The translations under genes and the position numbers were made by a program. 5,171 bases of DNA, taken from positions 1 through 5,171 of the forward strand of contig JAIRYH010000017.1 in NCBI GenBank assembly GCA_031267855.1, read 5' to 3'. Below, one piece after another: positions 1 through 5,171 of this stretch; positions within the stretch are counted from its first letter, which is position 1, and every line of letters begins with the position of its first letter. This DNA comes from Prevotellaceae bacterium. GTDB lineage: Bacteria > Bacteroidota > Bacteroidia > Bacteroidales > UBA932. The notes below the pieces were generated by a model. That model was not told the origin of the DNA and searched no databases. It was given only the letters and a program-made list of their open reading frames with translations.

Positions 1-18
1 TCATAACTCATAACTCAT
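1..18. repeat. AT-rich heptamer tract (TCATAAC units) before palindromic copy 1
   Basis: Two TCATAAC units and a partial third run from the window edge into the first bases of palindromic copy 1. The same tract, offset by exactly 353 bp, precedes copy 2. It is cut by the window start, so its true length is unknown. In copy 1 the flank also pairs with the right flank at 273-280 (a reverse-oriented CATAATTC), extending the terminal inverted repeat to about 25 bp with one mismatch. Confidence 0.75.
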
Positions 19-272
19 GCGAATCAGCAGTAGAAATTATGCACTGCCGCCCGCAGGGCGTTATTTTCATAACCGCAGGTCAACGACCTGCGGGGAATGT
101 GCGTCCACGTGGCCGCTGCCTGAAAGGCAGGATAGACGCAGGTGCGCCGGCGCAGTGCTGCCTTTCCGGCAGCGGGGACGGGGTGGTGCACGCTCCCCGC
201 AGGCTGCGCTGCGCTTACCTGCGGTTATGAAAATCCGACCCTTCGGGTCATTTCCCTACTGCTGATTCGCAT
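17..272. repeat. Palindromic MITE-like repeat element, copy 1 (256 bp)
   Basis: The element begins with ATGCGAATCAGCAGTAG (17-33) and ends with its exact reverse complement (256-272). Nested inverted pairs follow inward: ATTTTCATAACCGCAGGT at 63-80 with 217-234, CCTGCGGGGA at 87-96 with 194-203, and an 18/20 pair at 113-132 with 156-175. The whole element can therefore fold into one long interrupted hairpin. Short local hairpins also sit in the arms: CGCCC-GCA-GGGCG at 48-60, CCGCAGGT-caacg-ACCTGCGG at 73-93 and GACCC-TTC-GGGTC at 237-249. No transposase is present. The size and terminal repeats suit a non-autonomous mobile element or a large interspersed palindrome. Open frames run through it, but they are not credible genes: the 8-bp length difference from copy 2 breaks the frame and nothing resembles a protein family. 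I do not recognise a named family. Confidence 0.85.
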
Positions 273-353
273 GAATTATGGATTGCGACAAGCGCGCAGT
301 GGCGTCAGCCAAATCCGTAAATCAAATGGGCGCCATTGTACGCTTCGCGCAAC
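273..353. other. Spacer between the two palindromic copies, with intergenic repeat modules
   Basis: No gene is seen here. On the minus strand, 284-310 matches plus-strand 1995-2021 at 23 of 27 positions. Within it, AGTGGCGTCAGCCAA (298-312) matches 2043-2057 at 14 of 15. On the plus strand, CGCCATTGTACGCTT (331-345) matches 2001-2015 at 14 of 15. The spacer is thus built from the same module pieces as the convergent intergenic region downstream, in a different order and orientation. AGTGGCG and CGCCATT within the spacer are roughly complementary, so a weak hairpin is possible. Function is unknown. Confidence 0.65.
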
Positions 354-371
354 TCATAACTCATAACTCAT
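351..371. repeat. AACTCAT heptamer tract before palindromic copy 2
   Basis: Three exact AACTCAT units lie head to tail, the last overlapping the first two bases of the copy 2 terminal repeat. Together with the identical tract before copy 1, this shows that the duplicated unit includes the flanking tract and not only the palindrome. Confidence 0.8.
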
Positions 372-617
372 GCGAATCAGCAGTAGAAATTATGCACTGC
401 CGCCCGCAGGGCGTTATTTTCATAACCGCAGGTCAACGACCTGCGGGGAATGGGCGTCCCTGTGGCCGCTGCCTGAAAGGCAGGACAGACGCCGGCGCAG
501 TCCTGCCTTTCAGGCAGCGGGGACGGGGTGGCGCACGCTGTCCGCAGGCTGCGCTGCGCTTACCTGCGGTTATGAAAATCCGACCCTTCGGGTCATTTCC
601 CTACTGCTGATTCGCAT
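370..617. repeat. Palindromic MITE-like repeat element, copy 2 (248 bp)
   Basis: This is a second copy in the same orientation. It has the same 17-bp terminal inverted repeats (370-386 and 601-617). By hand alignment it differs from copy 1 by nine substitutions and lacks 8 bp (CAGGTGCG, copy 1 positions 139-146). All differences fall in the middle; the outer 83 bp on the left and 76 bp on the right are identical. The central stem is better here than in copy 1: CCGCTGCCTGAAAGGCAGGA (466-485) has a perfect 20-bp partner at 501-520 around a 15-nt loop. The right end lies about 60 bp before the permease start codon, so the element may influence that gene's upstream region. No transposase or credible reading frame is present. 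Confidence 0.85.
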
Positions 618-646
618 AATTCATAACTCATAATTCATAATTTCAT
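618..646. repeat. AATTCAT/AACTCAT heptamer tract after palindromic copy 2
   Basis: Units AATTCAT, AACTCAT, AATTCAT and then AATTTCAT follow copy 2 directly. They are close relatives of the tract at 351-371 and in the same orientation. The tract fills most of the gap between the element and the permease promoter region, making that segment strongly AT-rich. Confidence 0.75.
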
Positions 647-662
647 TCATATTTATTTTGCT

Positions 663-670
663 TAAATTTG
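663..670 (+). promoter_or_regulatory. Bacteroidota-type -7 promoter box (TAAATTTG) next to the permease start
   Basis: TAAATTTG matches the TAnnTTTG consensus of the Bacteroidota primary sigma factor. The expected -33 TTTG is only weakly represented, by TTTC at 641-644 with an 18-bp spacer. If the box is real, transcription would start at about 674-678, on or next to the ATG at 677, giving a leaderless or nearly leaderless transcript. The call rests on consensus match and position only; AT-rich sequence can produce this box by chance. Confidence 0.4.
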
Positions 671-676
671 CAAAAA

Positions 677-1921
677 ATGAATACCAATTTATATATAGCG
701 CGTCGCATGTCAGCCGGTCGCCTTTCGGGCACGCGCCTTTCGCGGCTGATGGTGCGCATTGCCACAGCCAGCGTGGCGGTGGGCGTGGCGGTGATGATTG
801 TGTCGGTGGCGGTGGTGACCGGGTTTAAAAACGAAATCACCGGCAAGGCCGTCGGGTTCAACGGGCACCTTACCTTGACGCATTATGATTTTAACCGGTC
901 GTTTGAAACCGCGCCCGTCAACCGGGAAGATGCATTTATACCTTCCATTCTGGCTATTGACGGCGTCACGCATGTGCAGGGCTATGCCACCAAGGGCGGC
1001 ATCATCAAAACTGCCGGCGCCATCCAGGGCGCCATGCTCAAAGGCGTTTCCACCGATTTCGACTGGACGTTTTTCCGTTCGGCGCTGGTTGACGGCGACA
1101 TTTTCACGGTGTCCGACACGGCGGTTTCCAATGCCGTTGTCCTCTCCAAACGCCTGGCGGCGCTGCTTGAAATGAAAACGGGCGATGCTTTTGAAATGTA
1201 TTTTATCCAGGACCCGCCGCGGGTGCGCCGGTTCACTGTCGCCGGGCTGTACGACGCCCAGCTGGAAGAGCTGGACAAGGTGGTTGTCCTTTGTGATATG
1301 GCGCACATCCGGCGGCTCAACGGATGGAGCGAAAACCAAATAAGCGGCGTGGAAATTTTCGTGAACAAATTAAGCCGCCTGGACACTGTTGCCAAACAGG
1401 TAAATGATTTGGCGGCATACCACATCACCGGCGACGGCAACCGCCTGCGCGTCCTGACGGTTCGCGATTATTTCTCCAATCTCTTCGACTGGCTGTCACT
1501 GCTGGATTTAAACGTAGTGGTCATCCTCACGCTGATGACCGTCGTCGCCGGGTTTAACATGATTTCCGGCCTGCTGATCCTGCTGTTTGAAAAAACCGGC
1601 ATGATCGGTTTGCTCAAGGCGCTCGGCATGCGGCATGCCAACATCCAGAAAGTTTTCCTTTACCGCGCGGCATTTATCCTGATGAAAGGACTGCTGTGGG
1701 GCAATGTAACGGGTATCGGCATTTGCCTGCTGCAACGCCGTTTCGGAATAGTTACGCTTGATCCCGGCAATTATTTTGTGTCGGTGGCGCCCGTGCAGCT
1801 GGAGGTTCCGTATATTCTTGCCATCACTGTTTTTGCTTTTGCAGGCATCATGCTGATGCTGGCCCTGCCGGCGCTGTTTATCACGCGCGTCAGCCCCGAA
1901 AAAACCATGCGGCAGGAATGA
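677..1921 (+). CDS. FtsX-family ABC transporter permease, LolC/LolE-like (lipoprotein release)
   Basis: This is a complete 414-residue inner-membrane permease. In this family the permease works with an ATPase (LolD) to extract outer-membrane lipoproteins from the inner membrane; that role is inferred from the family. The N-terminus NLYIARR suits LolC/E-type proteins. A first membrane helix spans about residues 27-48, followed by a large periplasmic domain at about 50-270. Three C-terminal helices follow at about 278-304, 329-352 and 379-403, the FtsX-type 1+3 layout. Between helices 2 and 3 lies the cytoplasmic coupling segment EKTGMIGLLKALGM (305-318), which contacts the ATPase in relatives. 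A DPGNYFVSVAPV segment (362-373) lies in the last external loop. I chose ATG 677 because it retains the NLYIARR start; a TTG at 668 is in frame but overlaps the promoter-like box. No Shine-Dalgarno is visible, only an A-run before the ATG. No ATPase gene is in the window, so the partner must be encoded elsewhere. Other FtsX-type exporters remain possible. Confidence 0.88.
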   Translation: MNTNLYIARRMSAGRLSGTRLSRLMVRIATASVAVGVAVMIVSVAVVTGFKNEITGKAVGFNGHLTLTHYDFNRSFETAPVNREDAFIPSILAIDGVTHVQGYATKGGIIKTAGAIQGAMLKGVSTDFDWTFFRSALVDGDIFTVSDTAVSNAVVLSKRLAALLEMKTGDAFEMYFIQDPPRVRRFTVAGLYDAQLEELDKVVVLCDMAHIRRLNGWSENQISGVEIFVNKLSRLDTVAKQVNDLAAYHITGDGNRLRVLTVRDYFSNLFDWLSLLDLNVVVILTLMTVVAGFNMISGLLILLFEKTGMIGLLKALGMRHANIQKVFLYRAAFILMKGLLWGNVTGIGICLLQRRFGIVTLDPGNYFVSVAPVQLEVPYILAITVFAFAGIMLMLALPALFITRVSPEKTMRQE

Positions 1922-1962
1922 GTTAATAAATAAGCATTGCGGCAGGCGCACCGAACGGCGTC

Positions 1963-1993
1963 AGTTGAGAGTTGAAAGTTGAAAGTTGAAAGT
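1963..1993. repeat. AGTTGAA heptamer tract
   Basis: Four heptamers (AGTTGAG, then AGTTGAA three times) plus AGT lie 42 bp after the permease stop. Positions 1970-1987 form a perfect 18-bp inverted pair with 2023-2040, so the tract is also one arm of a potential hairpin. Confidence 0.8.
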
Positions 1994-2040
1994 GAGCTAA
2001 CGCCATTGTGCGCTTGTCGCATAACTTTCAACTTTCAACT
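1970..2040. repeat. 18-bp perfect inverted repeat between convergent genes; possible bidirectional terminator
   Basis: AGTTGAAAGTTGAAAGTT (1970-1987) and its exact reverse complement (2023-2040) enclose a 35-bp loop. That loop itself contains a small TGCG-CTTGT-CGCA hairpin at 2009-2021. The structure sits between the ends of the convergent permease and MltF-like genes, where a terminator would be useful to both. It is not a classical terminator: the stem is AT-rich and no U-run follows on either strand. It may be only a by-product of two opposite heptamer tracts. Confidence 0.4.
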
Positions 2041-2057
2041 AAAGTGGCGCCAGCCAA
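1995..2057 (+). repeat. Recurring GC-richer intergenic module, also present in the 273-353 spacer
   Basis: Positions 1995-2021 match the reverse complement of 284-310 at 23 of 27 bases, and 2043-2057 match 298-312 at 14 of 15. In this copy the two pieces are separated by the AACTTTC tract. GCTAACGCCATT (1996-2007) and AGTGGCGCCAGC (2043-2054) are imperfect complements, so the pieces can form an outer stem around that tract. Recurrence 1.7 kb apart in non-coding DNA suggests a dispersed repeat family. Confidence 0.65.
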
Positions 2058-2059
2058 CT

Positions 2060-2094
2060 CTTAGTTCTTAGTTCTTAACTCTTAGTTCTTGGTT
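2060..2094. repeat. CTTAGTT heptamer tract
   Basis: Five head-to-tail heptamers are present: CTTAGTT, CTTAGTT, CTTAACT, CTTAGTT, CTTGGTT. The tract ends 9 bp from the stop codon of the MltF-like gene on the opposite strand. The sequence is unlike the TCATAAC and AGTTGAA tracts, but the 7-bp period is the same. Confidence 0.8.
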
Positions 2095-2103
2095 CCTGTA
2101 GCG

Positions 2104-3174
2104 TTACGGCGTAACCAGGTTCAGGTAATGTTCGTAGCGTTCCCACACATTGCGTACATACGCCAGTGTTTCGGCGCCTTTGAAATAGCCCAGGCGCACG
2201 GCGTCGCCCGAATAATGTGTTTCATGCCGCATCAGGGGGATGACGGCGGCGACTTCGTCCCATTTCCCGGGGTCTCTCCCCTGCGATTCGGCAAACGTCC
2301 GGCAGTCGCGGATGCGGCCGATTCCCGCATTGTAGGAAGCCAGTATAAATTTCAGCCGGTCGGCTTCAGGGGCTTCGTTCAGGTTCAGGTATTTTGTTAT
2401 ATAGTTTAAATACCTGACGCCCGCCTGCAGGTTGCTTTCAGGGTTTTCAATATCCATGATGCCGAAACTTTCCGCCGTTTGCGGCATGAGCTGCATCAAG
2501 CCGCAGGCGCCCCGCCGCGATTGAACATCCGAATGGAAACGTGATTCCTGGCAAATCATCGAGGCTAACAGGCGCCAGTCCCAGTGAATGTTTTGCGCAT
2601 ATTTCCTGATTAACGGGTCGTAGGGCGAGAGCGAGCGGCAGGGCTGCCTTTCCTTATCCGCCGGGGCGACGGTATAATATTTTTGCCGGTGCATTTTAAA
2701 GTCTTTGGACTGCCGGAACTGCGCCATCCACTGACCAAGCAGTTTTATTATTTCCGTGCGTTCCGTGACCACCGTCCAGGCCGAGCTGTCGGGCAGCAGG
2801 AAGCAGGCGGTCAGCCGGTCGTCCGGCATACAGCCGTCAAATTCGCGGCGCGAACAGACCATGATGTCTGCCTGCCGTCCGGCAAGCGCCTCCCGCCGCT
2901 GTTCGAACGAAGGCAGGATGTCTATACGGTAAGGGCGACGGCAGGCCTTTGCAAAGGCGCGTATAATTTCCATTTGATACCCTTCCGGTTCTGCCCGGTG
3001 CAGGTGGTAATCATGGAAATTATTTCCGATCACGCACACCAGCGTATCTTTTTCCAGCAAATATTGTGCGCGATACTGCCCGCCGTGTCCCGTGCCGCTT
3101 CCGAGAAGTATAAACAGCAGGGCAACCGGGGGCACCATCACCCGCAGGAAAAAATATTTTTTACAGGTTTGCAT
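2104..3174 (-). CDS. MltF-like membrane-bound lytic murein transglycosylase with shortened substrate-binding domain
   Basis: This 356-residue envelope enzyme is predicted to cleave the MurNAc-GlcNAc bond of peptidoglycan, leaving 1,6-anhydro ends. Residues about 7-27 form a hydrophobic signal or anchor segment without a lipobox cysteine. Residues about 43-165 resemble a family 3 solute-binding domain as in MltF, but only the first lobe (GYQMEIIRAF at 65-74, GRQADIMV at 99-106) and the closing helix (about 140-165) are evident; the second lobe seems absent. The catalytic SLT domain spans about 184-350, with catalytic Glu210 in ICQESRF, then GLMQLMP (225-231), NLQAGVRYL (248-256) and ASYNAG (279-284), all intact. 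The start codon lies 18 bp after the porin stop, with a weak GGAAA upstream, indicating co-transcription. The next ATG (residue 13) would remove the positively charged start of the signal. The lytic transglycosylase assignment is firm; the name MltF rests on the two-domain order and is somewhat less certain. Confidence 0.88.
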   Translation of the reverse strand: MQTCKKYFFLRVMVPPVALLFILLGSGTGHGGQYRAQYLLEKDTLVCVIGNNFHDYHLHRAEPEGYQMEIIRAFAKACRRPYRIDILPSFEQRREALAGRQADIMVCSRREFDGCMPDDRLTACFLLPDSSAWTVVTERTEIIKLLGQWMAQFRQSKDFKMHRQKYYTVAPADKERQPCRSLSPYDPLIRKYAQNIHWDWRLLASMICQESRFHSDVQSRRGACGLMQLMPQTAESFGIMDIENPESNLQAGVRYLNYITKYLNLNEAPEADRLKFILASYNAGIGRIRDCRTFAESQGRDPGKWDEVAAVIPLMRHETHYSGDAVRLGYFKGAETLAYVRNVWERYEHYLNLVTP

Positions 3175-3192
3175 CCGTTTCCAGCGTGTCGG

Positions 3193-5171
3193 CTAATAAA
3201 AATACCATGTCAGGCCTACTTTAAACGTTCTTTCCGGGCGCAGGTAGTGCAGCGTGGAAAAGAAATCGCTGTTCGGGAAGCGCTCGGCGACGTTGATTAC
3301 TTTTAAAAAGATATGCGCATGTTTCCATTTCAGGTGAATGAAAGCGTCAAGATACGGGTAGTTTCCCATGGAGCGCCTGTCCTGCGTATAAAATGCGCCG
3401 GCGCCGGGACTGTAGGCATAGGCGTAGTACGGCGTATTGTAGTACGCGTCAACGCCCACCTGCGCGGTAAGTACATTTTTCACCAGCGGCGCCTGCAAGT
3501 AATAGGTAAGGTTACCGCTTAGCAGCGGCACCGGCAGGATATCCGCATTGTCCGGGGAAATCTGCAGCAGGATACGATGCTCCAAATGAAACCACCAGAG
3601 TTTGAAATCTTTTTTCAGGGATGCGGCAAACAGGCTTAGTTCGCCGCCGTACTGCGCGGGTTTGGCGTCATGGCCGAAATATATGGCGTCGGACAGCAGC
3701 GCATAGTTAAATGCCGCTTCCATTTGCCAGTCGGGGATGGTAAGCGTTGCCCGCAACTGCAGTTCTTTGGTTTTCCGGAAATCATTTTGCCAGATATAAT
3801 GATTGGTGTACGCATTGTTGAGAAAATAATCGGGACGGCGGGTTTGGAATATAACGTTTCCCGTAAGGTGCACGCCGTTTTTTAGCGGATAGAGGGAAAT
3901 GCCGACCGTGCCGTCCAGCAGGAAATCGTTTTGGGTGTATCCGGCGAAATCGTAGCGTGCAAAAGCCGACCACTGAAAATAGCGGCGGAAAACGCCCGAT
4001 GCATTGGCATAAAAGTAGAAATTATTCTGCGTGGCATTGCCGTCTGCGGGCGATACATAAAGCTGCGGGCGGAAAGCATAGTTTGAAAGATGGCTGTAGC
4101 CGACGCCCCCCGTGAGCTTGGACACAATGGCGGACGCCGACCACGGTTGCAGGGACAGGAATAATTTGTTGTCGAAAAGCGACAGGCTCATGGAATCTTT
4201 CGTTTCCGTGGGATGTATGTAAAAGGTGTTGTTATAGAAGGCGCGTCCGGCGCTGTCGGTTTCGGGTATCCGGTCGTAGTAGCTGCGTGCAACGGTGGTG
4301 TATTCGACGGCATGGCCGGCGTATATGGCCGTTCCGTCGTCGTGCAGCGTGCTGTCGTTGCGGAAAAAATTCAGCGGGATGCCGTAGGAGTGGGTGGCAA
4401 AGAAAGAATAGTAGTTTATTTTGGAGGAAGCGGCATTTAGCGATACGGGCAGGGTTCGCACATCCATCACCGTGTCCAGCACGGAAGAGTCGTCGGTGAT
4501 GCCGCCGTTTTCATTATTGTTCCAGCCGTTGTAGATAAATCCGGCATGGGCATTGTAGCGTTTTCCCGAGTAGCTGGTGGAGATGGAGATGGTGTTGTTG
4601 TCGGTGGCTTCGTGCTGCAGCATTCCGCGCGTACCGAGGTGGCGGTAATGTATGGTTCCGTTCCATGCGGGGCGCATGTTGGCGCTCACCAGTATGCCCA
4701 CATTGCCTTCTTCAAACATGCTGTTGCCGAAAAGCGTTCCCGAGTACTGGAAGCGCGTGTAGGCGGTTTTGGTATTATAGAATGTAATGTTATCCGGCGT
4801 AACGGCATATTCCAGGTAGGGATTGAAATAGTAAAACCGGGGATCCGTCTGCCGCTTGAAATAATTATGCAGCGTTACGGCAGATCCTGTTGTGCCTAAA
4901 TAGTTGGCGCCTGCATCGTGCTGCAGGAACGGATAGTCGTTCCGGTAGGCGCCGTACGACGTGTCGGGCGTGAAGGTCTGCAGGGTGTTCAGGTACCGGT
5001 TGTGTCGCCAGCCGAACACCCGTTCGCGCTTGAGCGTGTCATTGAATAAATGCGTTTCCAGCAGGCGCGGGGCGGCGGTATCCGCCGGCGCCGGGGTATT
5101 GGCATTCCTTGCGCCGGGCATCAGCGTAGAGTCGCCGCCCGCCGCAGGCGAAGGTGCACCCGGAGGTATTT
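3193..5171 (-). CDS. Putative porin of Bacteroidota (Porin_10-like outer-membrane beta-barrel), 5' end cut by window
   Basis: A 658-residue portion is visible, with the frame open to the window edge. The first readable residues are IPPGAPSPAAGG, so the signal peptide and start codon lie beyond 5171; the internal ATG at 5119-5121 is not the true start. A Pro/Ala/Gly-rich linker covers about residues 1-34. The conserved-looking N-terminal part follows: LLETHLFND (36-44), NDYPFLQHDAG (77-87), YLGTTGSAV (90-98) and YNTKTAYTRFQYSG (131-144), which I recognise as typical of the Bacteroidota putative porin family. The rest alternates polar and aromatic residues in amphipathic strands, and the protein ends in TWYFY, an aromatic C-terminus like those used for BAM-dependent barrel assembly. 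It is predicted to form an outer-membrane beta-barrel; the solute is unknown. The MltF-like gene begins 18 bp downstream, so the two probably form an operon whose promoter is outside the window. The length fits a nearly complete family member. Confidence 0.85.
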   Translation of the reverse strand, partial: IPPGAPSPAAGGDSTLMPGARNANTPAPADTAAPRLLETHLFNDTLKRERVFGWRHNRYLNTLQTFTPDTSYGAYRNDYPFLQHDAGANYLGTTGSAVTLHNYFKRQTDPRFYYFNPYLEYAVTPDNITFYNTKTAYTRFQYSGTLFGNSMFEEGNVGILVSANMRPAWNGTIHYRHLGTRGMLQHEATDNNTISISTSYSGKRYNAHAGFIYNGWNNNENGGITDDSSVLDTVMDVRTLPVSLNAASSKINYYSFFATHSYGIPLNFFRNDSTLHDDGTAIYAGHAVEYTTVARSYYDRIPETDSAGRAFYNNTFYIHPTETKDSMSLSLFDNKLFLSLQPWSASAIVSKLTGGVGYSHLSNYAFRPQLYVSPADGNATQNNFYFYANASGVFRRYFQWSAFARYDFAGYTQNDFLLDGTVGISLYPLKNGVHLTGNVIFQTRRPDYFLNNAYTNHYIWQNDFRKTKELQLRATLTIPDWQMEAAFNYALLSDAIYFGHDAKPAQYGGELSLFAASLKKDFKLWWFHLEHRILLQISPDNADILPVPLLSGNLTYYLQAPLVKNVLTAQVGVDAYYNTPYYAYAYSPGAGAFYTQDRRSMGNYPYLDAFIHLKWKHAHIFLKVINVAERFPNSDFFSTLHYLRPERTFKVGLTWYFY

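Noticed and set aside
17..633. Overlapping open frames of 63-110 codons inside the palindromic copies, with shared N-terminal peptides in both copies
   Set aside because: They arise from the stop-poor GC-rich repeat. The 8-bp indel between copies shifts the frame so the peptides diverge, no domain is recognisable, and several frames are open at once.
1..640. CRISPR array or attC-type integron array, suggested by repeated palindromes with spacers
   Set aside because: There are only two copies of about 250 bp with one spacer of about 80-97 bp, no cas or integrase gene, no cassette genes and no attC-like core sites. Repeat size is far outside CRISPR range.
668..676. TTG start codon at 668 for the permease
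   Set aside because: It lies inside the promoter-like box, adds only MQK, and the ATG at 677 gives the family-like N-terminus.
710..1440. Long minus-strand frames opposite the permease gene (up to about 209 codons)
   Set aside because: They are shadows of a GC-rich gene whose plus-strand product is a clear FtsX-family permease; their translations are low-complexity and His/Arg-rich.
2683..3306. A 207-codon plus-strand frame opposite the MltF-like and porin genes
   Set aside because: It overlaps two well-supported genes on the other strand, has no recognisable domain, and is best explained as an antisense shadow.
5119..5121. ATG at 5119-5121 as the true start of the porin
   Set aside because: The frame stays open to the window edge, no signal peptide follows this ATG, and the preceding IPPG plus Pro/Ala-rich residues look like the start of a mature porin after a signal peptide.

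Overview
The window looks like chromosomal DNA of a Bacteroidota bacterium, most likely from Bacteroidales. The reasons are a putative porin of the Bacteroidota-type family ending in an aromatic beta-barrel tail, an MltF-like lytic transglycosylase, a LolC/E-type permease with the N-terminus usual in this phylum, a TAnnTTTG promoter-like box, weak Shine-Dalgarno signals, and intergenic DNA filled with short heptamer tandem tracts. This is a judgement from sequence features alone; no database search was possible.

Layout, left to right. Positions 1-650 hold no credible protein gene. They contain two near-identical copies (17-272 and 370-617, offset 353 bp) of a palindromic, GC-rich element with 17-bp perfect terminal inverted repeats. 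AT-rich heptamer tracts lie around the copies, and a spacer (273-353) carries a short module seen again 1.7 kb away. Positions 677-1921 (+) encode a complete FtsX/LolC-LolE family ABC permease, with a promoter-like box directly before the start codon. Positions 1922-2103 are a convergent intergenic stretch made largely of heptamer tracts, an 18-bp inverted repeat and the same module. On the minus strand, a probable two-gene operon follows: a putative porin (5171 down to 3193, its extreme N-terminus cut by the window edge), then 18 bp later an MltF-like transglycosylase (3174-2104).

The three protein genes all concern the cell envelope: a permease probably for releasing lipoproteins toward the outer membrane, an outer-membrane barrel, and a murein-cleaving enzyme. 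The first faces the other two and is not in their operon. I find no defence system, CRISPR array, RNA gene or transposase. The least ordinary content is the palindromic element pair, the recurring heptamer/GC-module mosaic between genes, and the apparent loss of one lobe of the substrate-binding domain in the MltF-like protein.
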